Positions 33,417-43,359 are shown, counted from the stretch's first letter. The stretch is DNA of 64,000 nt from Pseudomonadota bacterium (GCA_018819135.1 JAHJQK010000132.1:1-64000); one strand, 5' to 3'. Made by a program: numbers and translations. The notes: generated by a model not told the origin, from the sequence alone.

Positions 33417-34391
33417 ATGATACCTGAAGGATTGCAAGTTCGGGATTTGTGCACTTATTTTTTCGGGCGCACCAGCGTAAACAAAGCAGTGGACGGCATC
33501 TCCTATGAGGTTCGGACTGGCGAAATAATGGCCATTGTAGGCGAATCCGGCTGCGGAAAAACGGTTAGTGCGCTTTCTCTACTTCAACTTAACCCTCCCG
33601 GGAGCCGGATAATAAGAGGCCAGGTGCTCTGGGAAGGGCGGGACCTTTTAAGGATGGGCGCGGATGAGATTTCCCGTATTAGAGGGAAAGAGATTAGCAT
33701 GGTTTTTCAAGAGCCCCTTACTGCTCTGAACCCAATCATGACCATTGGCCAGCAAATCGCCGAGGTATTTCAGACCCATGAGGGGTTAGATAAGAAAGAA
33801 GCCGAGAGGAAAACAATTGAGATGTTAGAAGGGGTCGCCATGCCCGATCCCGAAAAGAGGGCAAAATCATATCCATTCCAGTTGAGCGGGGGAATGCGAC
33901 AGAGAGCCATGATCGCCATGGCTTTAGGTTGTAGGCCAGCCCTGCTTATTGCGGATGAGCCAACCACGGCCGTCGATGTTACCATCCAGGCTCAGCTTCT
34001 GGAACTGATCACTTCTGTGGCCAAGGAAATCAAAACAACGGTGATACTCATCACGCATAATTTGGGAATCGTAGCCCGATATGCCAGCAAGATTGTGATA
34101 ATGTACGCGGGAAAATTTGTGGAGAAAGGAGAGACCGCAGAATTATATGCTCACCCGAGACATCCCTATACGATTAGTTTGCTAAAGGCAGTACCCCGGC
34201 TTGATCAGGAGAGCAAGCAGAAGCTCGTAACGATAGATGGCCAACCCCCTCCCCTGGATCATCGCCTACCTCCGGGATGCTCCTTCCATCCTCGTTGTAT
34301 TCATGCCAGAGAGAAGTGTAAAGAGGAAATTCCTGCTTTTCGGCGTATATCGGATAACCATGAAGTAGCCTGTTGGTTTGTAGAGGGGTAA
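33417..34391 (+). CDS. Dipeptide/oligopeptide-type ABC transporter ATP-binding protein (DppD/OppD)
   Basis: 324 aa with Walker A GESGCGKTVSAL (41-52), Q-loop VFQEPLTALNP, signature LSGGMRQRAMIAMAL, Walker B LLIADEPTTAVDV and switch ITHNLG. The C-terminal oligopeptide-type extension PGCSFHPRCIHAREKCKEE follows, whose cysteines may bind a [4Fe-4S] cluster in some members. First gene of a six-gene operon; the second ATPase starts 5 bp after its stop. Confidence 0.94.
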   Translation: MIPEGLQVRDLCTYFFGRTSVNKAVDGISYEVRTGEIMAIVGESGCGKTVSALSLLQLNPPGSRIIRGQVLWEGRDLLRMGADEISRIRGKEISMVFQEPLTALNPIMTIGQQIAEVFQTHEGLDKKEAERKTIEMLEGVAMPDPEKRAKSYPFQLSGGMRQRAMIAMALGCRPALLIADEPTTAVDVTIQAQLLELITSVAKEIKTTVILITHNLGIVARYASKIVIMYAGKFVEKGETAELYAHPRHPYTISLLKAVPRLDQESKQKLVTIDGQPPPLDHRLPPGCSFHPRCIHAREKCKEEIPAFRRISDNHEVACWFVEG

Positions 34392-34395
34392 ATTT

Positions 34396-35430
34396 ATGGA
34401 CATTTTACTTGAAGTAAAAGATTTAAAGAAGTACTTTCCTTTAACCAAAGGGATCCTGAGAGAACGACAAATAGGGCTGATCAAGGCAGTGGATGGGGTG
34501 AGTTTTACCGTAAGAAAAGGGGAAACCTTAGGGTTGGTTGGGGAAAGTGGATGTGGAAAAACTACAACGGGCCGTTGCATTATGGGGCTTGAAGAGCCAA
34601 CCTCCGGAAAGATTATTTTTGAAGATAAGGATTTGGGTTCCTCTTACGGGTTGGAGTTTAAAAAGCTGCAAGGCAGGGTACAGATTATATTTCAAGATCC
34701 TTATGGGTCTCTCGACCCCCGACTAACCGCAGAACAAATCATCGCCGAGCCTTTAATGGTTGAAAAATTTAACCACTCCGAAACCCGGGAGAAGGTAAAG
34801 GAAGTTATGGGATTGGTGGGACTGGACTTAGAAATGATCAATCGGTATGCGCACATGTTTAGTGGGGGACAGAGACAACGTATAAGTATCGCCCGGGCGA
34901 TCATTCGCCGTCCGAGTCTGATTGTCTGCGACGAGCCAGTCTCAGCCTTAGATGTATCCATCCAAGCCCAAATTATTAATCTGTTTATGGAGCTTCAAGA
35001 GAAGCTGGGCCACTCCTATCTTTTTATTGCCCATGATCTTTCAGTGGTACGGAATATCAGCGATTGGGTAGCGGTAATGTACTTAGGCAAAATTGTGGAG
35101 ATCGTTCGGGCCATGGAACTCTTCAGAAAACCTTTACATTTTTACACCCGGGCATTAATCTCGGCGGTTCCCATCCCTGACCCTTCAGTGGAGAAGGAGC
35201 GGCAAAGGATCCTGCTTAAAGGGGAGGTGCCCAGCCCATTGAATCCTCCTTCGGGTTGTCACTTTCACCCCCGCTGCTGGGAAGCTAAAAAGATATGTGC
35301 CGAGGAAGAACCTCGAATGAAGGAGGTGGAGCCGGAACATTGGGCTGCCTGTTGGGTCGTTGAGAAGCAGCTTGGTAGCAGAAGATTAAAAACGGAGGGC
35401 GAAAGAATATTATGCAAGATTTTATCATAA
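34396..35430 (+). CDS. Dipeptide/oligopeptide-type ABC transporter ATP-binding protein (DppF/OppF)
   Basis: 344 aa with Walker A GESGCGKTTTGRCI, QIIFQDPYGSLDPRLTAEQI, signature FSGGQRQRISIARAI, Walker B LIVCDEPVSALDVS and IAHDLSVV. The C-terminal PPSGCHFHPRCWEAKKICAEE is typical of the family. It partners the preceding ATPase in a heterodimer that powers import. Overlaps the first permease by 19 bp. Confidence 0.94.
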   Translation: MDILLEVKDLKKYFPLTKGILRERQIGLIKAVDGVSFTVRKGETLGLVGESGCGKTTTGRCIMGLEEPTSGKIIFEDKDLGSSYGLEFKKLQGRVQIIFQDPYGSLDPRLTAEQIIAEPLMVEKFNHSETREKVKEVMGLVGLDLEMINRYAHMFSGGQRQRISIARAIIRRPSLIVCDEPVSALDVSIQAQIINLFMELQEKLGHSYLFIAHDLSVVRNISDWVAVMYLGKIVEIVRAMELFRKPLHFYTRALISAVPIPDPSVEKERQRILLKGEVPSPLNPPSGCHFHPRCWEAKKICAEEEPRMKEVEPEHWAACWVVEKQLGSRRLKTEGERILCKILS

Positions 35431-36383
35431 AAAGGATACTGTGGATGTTCCCGGCTTTATTTATCATGCTTACGCTCCTATTTTTTGCCTTTCAGGTAAT
35501 CCCGGGAGATCCGGTGCGAGCAATCTTCTCTGGAGAGGGAGCCACGACTTTAACACAGGAACAAGTGGATTATTTCCGGAACCTGTTCGGATTGGATAAA
35601 CCCTTACATATCCGATATTTCAAATGGTTTTGGGATGCGCTTCGCCTTGACCTTGGCCTTTCCATACAAACCGGGGCGGAGGTTACCAAGGAGGTATCCA
35701 CGAGGCTCCCCGTTACTTCTACCCTTGTAATTATGGCTCTTCTAATAACCATAGTCATTGCCATACCCTTTGGGATTTTGTGCGCTTTTTACCAGGATAA
35801 ATGGCCCGATTATGTTCTTCGGATAGTGGCCCTATTCGCCCTCTCTATGCCTTCGTTTTGGGTTGGCGTTCTCGTCATATTGATGTTTTTATACCTATGG
35901 CGCTGGTTCCCTCCCCTGGACTACGCCACTATCTTCACAGATCCATGGATGACCATGAAACAATTATTTCTTCCGGCTTTCATATTAGGAGTACGGCCTG
36001 TTGGGGTGGCTGTTCGGGTAGTACGGTCCAGTATGCTGGAGGTTTTTAGGGAGGATTTCCTGAGGACCGCCAGGGCAAAAGGGTTAATTGAAAGACTAGT
36101 GATTTCCCGTCATGCCCTCCCCAACGGGTTAATACCCGTGATTACTTTTTTTGGTTTAGAAGCTATTATCCTGGTCGGGGCCGCTGTCCTCATAGAGCAA
36201 ATCTTTGCCATCCCGGGACTGGGTACTCTGGTGGTAGATGCCGTGAAGGCCCGGGACATGTACATGGCCCAAGGGGGCATGCTGTTCTTGTTTATATTAT
36301 CATTAGTAGTCAACTTTATCGTGGATGTATTGTATGGGGTGATAGACCCAAGAGTACGTCATGAATATGCGAGGGGAAAATGA
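35412..36383 (+). CDS. ABC transporter permease (DppB/OppB type)
   Basis: 323 aa with six predicted helices: N-terminal helix FIIKRILWMFPALFIMLTLL, then the EAA-loop region RTARAKGLIERLVISRHALP (about 218-237) that docks on the ATPase. GDPVRAIFSGEGATTLTQEQ fits the DppB periplasmic loop. The stop overlaps the next ATG (ATGA). Confidence 0.93.
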   Translation: MQDFIIKRILWMFPALFIMLTLLFFAFQVIPGDPVRAIFSGEGATTLTQEQVDYFRNLFGLDKPLHIRYFKWFWDALRLDLGLSIQTGAEVTKEVSTRLPVTSTLVIMALLITIVIAIPFGILCAFYQDKWPDYVLRIVALFALSMPSFWVGVLVILMFLYLWRWFPPLDYATIFTDPWMTMKQLFLPAFILGVRPVGVAVRVVRSSMLEVFREDFLRTARAKGLIERLVISRHALPNGLIPVITFFGLEAIILVGAAVLIEQIFAIPGLGTLVVDAVKARDMYMAQGGMLFLFILSLVVNFIVDVLYGVIDPRVRHEYARGK

Positions 36384-37246
36384 ATGCTATGGGGATAAAG
36401 GCTCGAATATATGCCCGGCAATATTGGCAATTCTGCAAGGAAAAACCATTAGGAGCCTTCGGGGCGACTGTATTTTTCATAATGATCGCCCTGGCTATAG
36501 GTGCCAATGTATGGGCAACGGCGGATCCACTTTCGACGAATATACGCTATGCTTTAAACTCCCCTTCAAAGGACTTTTGGTTCGGCACAGATTATCTGGG
36601 CAGGGACGTGTGGAGTAGATTTGTTCATGGAGCTCGAAGTTCCGTTTGGGTCGTGGTGGCAGGAGTCCTGCTCTCAACTATTTCCGGAGGCCTTTTAGGA
36701 ATCATCAGTGGTTATAAGGGAGGGAAAATTGATCATTTTCTGCAACGAGTAATGGATTTTCTTATGAGCATCCCTGTTTTGCTTATGGGTATAATCGTAA
36801 TGGTGATGTTGGGGCCCGCCCTGATAAACGTTGCCATAGCCATCGGAATAGTATACATCCCGAGAATAAACCGGTTGAGCCGTTCATCAGCCATTGGCAT
36901 CAAGTCAATGCCCTACATAGAAGCCGCCAAGACCATGGGTCACAGTCATTTATTCATTATTTTTAAGCATGTCTTGCCGAATTCTTTGGCCATCTTGCTC
37001 GTATATGGTACCGCTCTTCTGGGCGGTGGATTTTTGGTGGAATCCGGCCTGAGCTTCCTGGGCGTTGGTATTCCACCCCCTTATGCTTCCTGGGGAAGAG
37101 ATCTATCGACAAGTATGCCCCATTTTGAGACTGCCCCCTGGCTGGCTATATTTCCGGGATTGGGGATCAGCGCGGTCGTCTTTGGCGCGAACCTGTTAGG
37201 AGATGCACTGCGGGATGTTCTGGACCCGCGGTTAAAGAGAGTGTAA
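36380..37246 (+). CDS. ABC transporter permease (DppC/OppC type)
   Basis: 288 aa. The N-terminal OppC_N region (FCKEKPLGAFGATVFFIMIA) is followed by DYLGRDVWSRFVHGARSSVW and an EAA loop (YIEAAKTMGHSHLFIIFKHV). The C-terminal GDALRDVLDPRLKRV is typical of DppC. A copy of this gene's last 60 bp recurs before the second binding protein (39107-39175), marking a tandem duplication. Confidence 0.93.
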   Translation: MNAMGIKARIYARQYWQFCKEKPLGAFGATVFFIMIALAIGANVWATADPLSTNIRYALNSPSKDFWFGTDYLGRDVWSRFVHGARSSVWVVVAGVLLSTISGGLLGIISGYKGGKIDHFLQRVMDFLMSIPVLLMGIIVMVMLGPALINVAIAIGIVYIPRINRLSRSSAIGIKSMPYIEAAKTMGHSHLFIIFKHVLPNSLAILLVYGTALLGGGFLVESGLSFLGVGIPPPYASWGRDLSTSMPHFETAPWLAIFPGLGISAVVFGANLLGDALRDVLDPRLKRV

Positions 37247-37300
37247 GGAGCCTCAAAGGGCTGTAGCATTTCAATCTTTTTTAAGAAAGGGAGGTAAAAA

Positions 37301-38923
37301 ATGAACAGGAAAGTGTGGAAAGCATTCATTGTTCTCACAGGGGTGGTGTTATTGATTCCCATGTTAGCCAGCTATGGTGCTTCGGCTCCACCTACCCCGA
37401 AAAAAGGAGGAATTCTTAAGATTTCGTGTCGGACGGAGCCGCCTACCTTAAATTGCATGATGAATCCTTCGGTTCTGGTTTTTGCCTGGACAACCCCCGT
37501 GTTCAACGGGCTGGTTATGCTCGATCCCACGCAAGAAGAGGTCAGTGTGGAAAAAGTGGTGCCTTCTCTGGCAGAGAAGTGGACCATAAGCCCTGACGGG
37601 AAAATTTACACTTTTTATTTAAGGAAAGGGGTAAAGTTTCACGATGGGCGTCCCTTTACCGCCAAGGATGTAAAATACAGCCTGGAGTTTTTTGCTGATC
37701 TTAAAATGTCTTCTTTGGCCCCTATGGTCGTAATGATGGAGAAGGTGGAGATCGTAGATGATTACACGGTAAAGGTTTCTCTTAAATACCCTCATGTACC
37801 TTTTCTTCTCTATCTCTCTAACCCCTATTGTGTGATGTTGCCGGCCCACCTTGCCAAAGTAAGTCCGAAGAGCACGGACTTCCTGATTGGCACGGGTCCC
37901 TTCAAGTTCAAAGAGCAGATTCCCGGCAAAGTCTGGATCTATGAAAGGAATCCGGATTATTTCATCAAGGGGCTTCCCTATCTTGATGGGTTGGAAATTT
38001 ACAAAATGGCCTGGCCGGTCGGAGTTGATGCCTTTTGTGCGGGTCGCCTGCATATGGCCGGCAATCTTCGGTACGGCATCGATCAGAAGCCATCGGTGGA
38101 TAAATTAAAGAAATACGCAGCCGAAGCTACCATAAAGTTGAAACCGGTCGGTGTTCTTCGGGGTGTAATGTTCAACGTGGCCGGATTAAAAGGGCGTAAG
38201 GGTCCCTGGCAAGATGTAAGGGTGCGCCGGGCCATGGCCATGGTGACAGACTTTCCCGGATCCATGATAGCAGGACAGGGGAGTCTTGATCTGGGGGAAA
38301 ATTCAGGGGTTGTGCCGCCCTATGTCCCCACCGGGTTATCCTGGAAGGAAGTAGAAAAGGTACTTGGAATCGATAAACCTATGGAACAGCGAATTAAAGA
38401 GGCCAAGAGGTTGATGAAGGAGGCGGGCTACCCCGATGGGTTTAAAGCTGAATTGATTTGCCGGAACCAAGATACCTATGTGAGACCGGCAGAATTCATG
38501 GTAGAGGGCTGGCGGAAAAACCTCAATATAGAGGTGGCGATGAAGCCGCTGGAAACTCCGGTTCTTTTCCCCAGGAGGGACGTGGGGGATTTAGACCTGA
38601 TTTATGAGGGGACGACGGGAAGGTATGGGGGGGCCCCGGAAGAAACTCTTGCTATGTTTGTGAGTCAGGCTGCACAGAATTACGGCGAGTGGTCCAATGC
38701 GGATTATGACAAGCTTTATGATCAGTTAATAAAAGAAACTGATCCCAAGAAGAGAGCGGAAATATCGGTGAAGATGCAAAAGATATTCCTTCAGGAAGTC
38801 CCTTTTATTATCAACGTAGTCCCAGCTGTAGGCACGGCTTACCGTCCTACATTGCATGGTTTTGTGATCCATCCTGGTCATACCAACTGGTCCTGTATAG
38901 ACCGGATGTGGTTGGAAAAATAG
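37301..38923 (+). CDS. Extracellular solute-binding protein family 5, copy 1
   Basis: 540 aa with a signal peptide (hydrophobic 9-24, likely cleavage near SYGASA). The SBP_bac_5 pattern is seen in VPSLAEKWTISPDGKIYTFY, LRKGVKFHDGRPFTAKDVKY and VRVRRAMAMVTD. It delivers peptides, nickel complexes or other organic solutes to the permease. The family is broad and the ligand is unknown. GGGAGGTAAAAA precedes the ATG. About 75 percent identical by eye to the second copy at 39230; signal peptides are identical. Confidence 0.92.
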   Translation: MNRKVWKAFIVLTGVVLLIPMLASYGASAPPTPKKGGILKISCRTEPPTLNCMMNPSVLVFAWTTPVFNGLVMLDPTQEEVSVEKVVPSLAEKWTISPDGKIYTFYLRKGVKFHDGRPFTAKDVKYSLEFFADLKMSSLAPMVVMMEKVEIVDDYTVKVSLKYPHVPFLLYLSNPYCVMLPAHLAKVSPKSTDFLIGTGPFKFKEQIPGKVWIYERNPDYFIKGLPYLDGLEIYKMAWPVGVDAFCAGRLHMAGNLRYGIDQKPSVDKLKKYAAEATIKLKPVGVLRGVMFNVAGLKGRKGPWQDVRVRRAMAMVTDFPGSMIAGQGSLDLGENSGVVPPYVPTGLSWKEVEKVLGIDKPMEQRIKEAKRLMKEAGYPDGFKAELICRNQDTYVRPAEFMVEGWRKNLNIEVAMKPLETPVLFPRRDVGDLDLIYEGTTGRYGGAPEETLAMFVSQAAQNYGEWSNADYDKLYDQLIKETDPKKRAEISVKMQKIFLQEVPFIINVVPAVGTAYRPTLHGFVIHPGHTNWSCIDRMWLEK

Positions 38924-38939
38924 TTTTCGGCTGAGATTT

Positions 38940-39071
38940 TGATGACCTCGTGAAAAGTCATTCCCGCGTAGGCGGGAATCCAGAATCCACGAAACTCACT
39001 GAAAAGACTGGATTCCCGTTTTCACGGGAATGACAAAAAAGCGAATTTACGGACTTTTTACGAGATCATCA
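38940..39071. mobile_element. 132-bp MITE-like palindromic repeat
   Basis: Ends GATGACCTCGTGAAAAGTCA and GGACTTTTTACGAGATCATC are inverted repeats (18 of 20). Inside is the pair CATTCCCGCGTAGGCGGGAA and GATTCCCGTTTTCACGGGAA, each a hairpin ending in GGAATG/CATTCC-type sequence. This pattern is common as a dispersed repeat in Desulfobacterota genomes (recalled, not checked). It separates the two copies of the binding-protein duplication. Confidence 0.7.
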
Positions 39072-39092
39072 GATTTTATTATTTCTCAAATA

Positions 39093-39229
39093 AATTGCCT
39101 CTGGTCGTCTCCGGAGCGAACCTCTTGGGAGATGCCCTGCGGGATGTTCTGGACCCGAGGTTAAAGAGAGTGTAAGGAGCCTCAAAGGGCTGTGGCATTT
39201 CAATCTTTTCTAAGAAAGGGAGGTAAAAA
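39093..39229 (+). repeat. Duplicated end of dppC plus intergenic region
   Basis: GGAGATGCCCTGCGGGATGT through GACCCGAGGTTAAAGAGAG to the stop and GGAGCCTCAAAGGGCTGT...AAGAAAGGGAGGTAAAAA repeat 37188-37300 with few changes. The duplication unit therefore began inside dppC and included the binding protein (about 1.75 kb). The copied RBS serves the second gene. Confidence 0.9.
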
Positions 39230-40852
39230 ATGAACAGGAAGGTATGGAAAGCATTCATTGTTCTCACAGGGGTGGTGTTATTGATTCCCATGTTAGCCAG
39301 CTATGGTGCTTCGGCTCCACCTACCCCTCAAAGGGGAGGGATTCTTAAGATGGCCGATGCCTTTGAGCCCCCAGTCCTGAATACCATGATGACCCCTTCT
39401 GTTACTGTCTTTGCCTATGCGACCCCCGTGTTCAACGGGCTGGTGATGGTTGATCCCACGCAGGAGGAGGTCAGCGTGGAGAAGGTGGTTCCTTCCCTGG
39501 CGGAGAAATGGGAAATAAGCCCGGACAGGAAGGTTTACACCTTCTATTTAAGGAAGGGGGTAAAATTCCATGACGGCCGGCCTTTCACGGCCAAGGATGC
39601 AAAATACAGCCTGGAGTTTTTTGCTGATGCGAAAATGTCAGCCCTGGCAGGTATGGTGGAAATGATGGAGAAAGTGGAGATTGTGGATGATTATACGATA
39701 AGAGTTTCTCTTAAATATCCCCATTCGCCTTTTCTTCTTTACCTCTCTTACCCTTACTGCAAAATGTTGCCGGCCCACCTTGCTAAGGTTAGCGCGAAGA
39801 GCACCGACTTCCTGGTGGGCACAGGCCCCTTTAAATTCAAGAGCCGTATTCCTGGAAAAGTATGGGTGTATGAAAGGAATCCAGATTATTTCCTTAAAGG
39901 TCTGCCCTATCTGGATGGGGTAGAAATTTATCCGATGAAAACGGGACCTATGATTGACGCATTTACCGCAGGCCGCCTGCACATGGCCAGGAGCATTCGA
40001 TATGGTATTGATCACAAAACGAGTCTGGATAAGTTGAAGAAACACGTCCCGGAGGCCATCATCAAGATGAAGCCAGTCGGTGTGACTCGTGGGGTGTGGT
40101 TCAATGTTGCGGGAAGGCAAGGACGTAAAGGCCCCTGGCAGGATGCAAGGGTGCGCCGGGCCATGGCCATGGTAGTGGATTACCCGGGCACAATATTAGC
40201 AGGACAGGGAAGTCTCGAACTCGGGGTAAATTCAGGGGTTGTACCGCCCTACGTTCCCACCGGTTTACAGTGGAAGGAAATAGAAAAAATCCTCGGAATC
40301 GATAAACCTATGGAGGAGCGGATAAAGGAAGCCAGAAAATTGATGAAGGAGGCAGGTTATCCGGATGGCTTTAAGGCGGAATTGATCCTCCGGAATGTCA
40401 GTGTGTACATCCACCCAACGGAATTTATGATAGAAAGCTGGAGAAAAAATCTTAAAATACTGGTAGAAATGAAAGCCCTGGAATATGTCCTTCTTGCCCC
40501 GAGGAGGGATGGAGGTGACTTTGACCTGATGTATGACGGAACGACGGGGAGGTACGGAGGAACTCCGGAGGAAACCCTGGCCATGTATGTGAGCACGGCT
40601 ATGGAGAATCGGGCCCATTGGTCAAATCAAGAATATGATAAACTCTACCATTCCTTAGTAAGGGAAGCCGAACCGAAGAAGAGGGAAGAGATATCGGGGA
40701 AGATGCAAAAAATATTTCTTGAGGAAATTCCTTTCTTGATTAGTGTAGCTCCGGTGATAGGTGTGGCTCACCGTCCCTCCCTCCATGGCCATGTAATGCA
40801 GGCAGGTCACACCGGCTGGGCCTGTATGGACCGTATGTGGATGGAAAAGTAG
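39230..40852 (+). CDS. Extracellular solute-binding protein family 5, copy 2
   Basis: 540 aa, the tandem paralogue of 37301. The signal peptide and first 30 residues are identical, while the ligand-contact regions differ (for example KMADAFEPPVLNTMMTPSVT against KISCRTEPPTLNCMMNPSVL, and ALEYVLLAPRRDGGDFDLMY against PLETPVLFPRRDVGDLDLIY). Two binding proteins for one permease suggest a widened ligand range. Both genes keep their full length. Confidence 0.92.
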   Translation: MNRKVWKAFIVLTGVVLLIPMLASYGASAPPTPQRGGILKMADAFEPPVLNTMMTPSVTVFAYATPVFNGLVMVDPTQEEVSVEKVVPSLAEKWEISPDRKVYTFYLRKGVKFHDGRPFTAKDAKYSLEFFADAKMSALAGMVEMMEKVEIVDDYTIRVSLKYPHSPFLLYLSYPYCKMLPAHLAKVSAKSTDFLVGTGPFKFKSRIPGKVWVYERNPDYFLKGLPYLDGVEIYPMKTGPMIDAFTAGRLHMARSIRYGIDHKTSLDKLKKHVPEAIIKMKPVGVTRGVWFNVAGRQGRKGPWQDARVRRAMAMVVDYPGTILAGQGSLELGVNSGVVPPYVPTGLQWKEIEKILGIDKPMEERIKEARKLMKEAGYPDGFKAELILRNVSVYIHPTEFMIESWRKNLKILVEMKALEYVLLAPRRDGGDFDLMYDGTTGRYGGTPEETLAMYVSTAMENRAHWSNQEYDKLYHSLVREAEPKKREEISGKMQKIFLEEIPFLISVAPVIGVAHRPSLHGHVMQAGHTGWACMDRMWMEK

Positions 40853-41138
40853 GTTTCGATTCTGAGAGATGTTAGGATAGGGCTTTTTGAAAAAAGAGGA
40901 AGGGCTGTAATCCTAAACGAATTTTAATCTATCTCAGTAGCCGCAGGCTTTCGCATGTTGCTTGAGAACCTCCAGGGAAAATGCAAAGCCTGCTTCAAAA
41001 CACAACCTAAAAGTTGCGGCTGCCATTCACGCAATTTTGGGGTTTACATACAGGAGGTCATTGGGGGGGGGATTTTTTTCATGATTTTCAAGAAATATTC
41101 CAAGGCTTGACAAGGATTCTTATTAGGAGGAGGGCAAA

Positions 41139-42122
41139 ATGGAGATTGTTAAAAAGATGGCTGAATTTTTGGTCAAGACGAACTTCGACAATCTTCCCCC
41201 GGATGCCGTAGTTTCTGTCAAGCAAGCCATGCTCGACACTATGGGTGTGGCCCTGGCCAACGGAACCATGGCCCATGCTTTGGATTATGACGACACCGGG
41301 GCTGGGTGTCAGGGGCACCCCAGCGTTCCTCTTATGCCAACCGTTCTGGCTCTGGGCGAAGAGCTCGGCTCTTCTGGAAAAGAAATCATTACCGCTTACG
41401 TACTTGGCATCGAGGCTTGGTCCAAGATTTCTGCAAATATGCCCGCGCTTCACTTCAAGGGATGGCATCCCACGGCCGTCTTCGGCCCCATGGGAACCGC
41501 GGCCGCAGCTGCCAAACTTCTGAAACTGGATGCAGAACAAATCATGATGGCGTTGGGCTTAGCCGGATCCCAGGCTGCTGGTCTCGGGCAGAACTTTGGA
41601 ACCATGACCAAACCTTTTCACGCTGGAAACGCGGCCAGGAGCGGTATCGTGGCCGCCTTGCTGGTAAGGGATGATTTCACGGCTACCAAAGAGATCCTGG
41701 AGGGGCCTTTGGGGTTCCCCTATGCCTTCTACTGGAGTGAAAAAGTAGATGTGGCCCAGATGGCCGAGAACTTAGGCAATCCTTTTACTATCGTATCTCC
41801 GGGAATTAACGTGAAGAAATTTCCTACCTGTTACCTTACCCACCGGGCGATCGATGCTCTGATGCACCTCATTGAGGAGTACGACCTGAAGCCAGGAGAT
41901 ATAGAGAAGATCGATTGCCAGGCTTCTCCCCGGGCAGTGAAAATGCTTTTTTACAGAGAGCCCCGAAATGGGCAGGAAGGCAAGTTCAGCATGAATTTCT
42001 GCCTGTCGGTCGCTCTTGCGGACCGCAAAGTCGGCCTGGCTTAGGTCATGGATGAGAGTGTAAAAGACCCGCAGATCAGGGAGTTGCAGCGCAAGGTTAA
42101 GTTCCGAGTCTATCCCGGCCAG
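41139..42122 (+). pseudogene. MmgE/PrpD family gene, internally deleted and with in-frame stop
   Basis: Reads 301 codons to a TAG at 42042, then continues in the same frame (VMDESVKDPQIRELQRKVKF) to a TGA at 42120. Two deletions against the family: about 45 residues missing between MLDTMGVA and LANGTMAHALDYDD, and a short one near LADRKVGLA. About 60 C-terminal residues are absent. The central LDYDDTG...HPSVPLMPTVLALGEE, HPTAVFGPMG and KPFHAGNAARSG are well kept. Strong RBS (TAGGAGGAGGG). It might still be expressed as a shortened protein, but loss of function is more likely. Confidence 0.7.
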
Positions 42123-42270
42123 TGACCTGGGAGTATTTCAAAGCTTTCGTTTTGGCCAAGCCCTTTTGAACAATTGCAACCGAGAAAGATTGGAAACAAA
42201 CATTTGGGCGCTGGAGGAAGAAGAAAGAACAGTTAGCTTTCGACGGAAATAAAACTTAAGGAGGCCGATT

Positions 42271-43359
42271 GTGACAAAGAAAGTTTGTGTAATTCCAGGA
42301 GATGACGCCATGCCCGAGGCCGTAAATCCTACGGTAAAAATTTTAGAGGGGATGGGTTTGCCCATTGAGTTCAACAAGTTGCCCGGGGGCGAAGACTCTA
42401 TCCGGATGTATGGGGCGGCTCCCCTTCCCAAGGTGCCGGATGAGATTAAAAAAGCCATCGATGAGGCTGATTGCACATTATATGGCTCCAACTCCAACAA
42501 GAATTTCTCCCGGATAGCTCTCGGTTATCTTCGGTGGGGTTTGGATTGTGGGTGCCATCTACGGCCGATCAAATATCTTAAGGGAGCAAGGAGTGCGCTG
42601 AAGAATCCGGAAGGTATTGACTGGGTTATCATTCGAGAGGGGAGAGAGGGGCTGTACGTCCGGACGCAGGGAGAGCTGAAGGATCTGGCGCCCTTGGCGC
42701 ACGTGCTCAAGGATCGGGATGGGAAACCTTTGAATTGGCAAGCGAAAGGGACGTATGCGCTTCGGGTGACAACGGAAGAGAATACCCGGAAAATCGCCAG
42801 GTTTGGCTGCGAAGTGGCACGGAAGCGAAAAGCCCAGGGTTACCCGGGAAAGGTGGCGGTAACCGATAAATATAACATGTTACACATTAATGGCGAGTAT
42901 TTCAGACGAATCGCGGAAGAGGTGGTGAAAAAGGAGTACCCTGACCTGCTCTATGAGCAGTTCATTGTCGATGACTTTGCCCGGCGGGTGGTGGAGCGGG
43001 CTCACGATCTTGATGTGGTGATCATGCCCAACGAGCATGCAGACGTATTGTCAGACGCTGCGTCGGCCACAGTAGGAGGATTGGGTTTTGGATATAGCGG
43101 CTGTTATGGGGATAAATACGCCTATTTTGAACCTAGCGCCGGTTCTTTCCCCCGGGCCAAAGGTTTAAATATCATCAACCCCACCGCTATGCTTTTATCC
43201 TCTGTTCTCATGCTGCAATATTTGGGGTTTGCGAAAGAAGCTCAGCGTTTAGAAAATGCGGTAAAGGCGGTCTATGAAGAAGGGAAGGTTCTAACCCAGG
43301 ATCAAGGGGGCAAAGCTAGCACCACCCAGTTCTGCGACGCCGTGGCCGGAAAATTATAG
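42271..43359 (+). CDS. Isocitrate/isopropylmalate dehydrogenase family, divergent copy
   Basis: 362 aa from GTG with AAGGAGG 7 bp upstream. The fold is complete: [74 protein letters not shown]. The loop that normally reads [14 protein letters not shown], which holds the NAD(P)-contacting His, is FEPSAGSFPRAKGLN here, so cofactor or substrate use may differ. It belongs to an uncharacterised subgroup with the copy at 62953. Lies between two damaged MmgE/PrpD genes. Confidence 0.85.
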   Translation: MTKKVCVIPGDDAMPEAVNPTVKILEGMGLPIEFNKLPGGEDSIRMYGAAPLPKVPDEIKKAIDEADCTLYGSNSNKNFSRIALGYLRWGLDCGCHLRPIKYLKGARSALKNPEGIDWVIIREGREGLYVRTQGELKDLAPLAHVLKDRDGKPLNWQAKGTYALRVTTEENTRKIARFGCEVARKRKAQGYPGKVAVTDKYNMLHINGEYFRRIAEEVVKKEYPDLLYEQFIVDDFARRVVERAHDLDVVIMPNEHADVLSDAASATVGGLGFGYSGCYGDKYAYFEPSAGSFPRAKGLNIINPTAMLLSSVLMLQYLGFAKEAQRLENAVKAVYEEGKVLTQDQGGKASTTQFCDAVAGKL

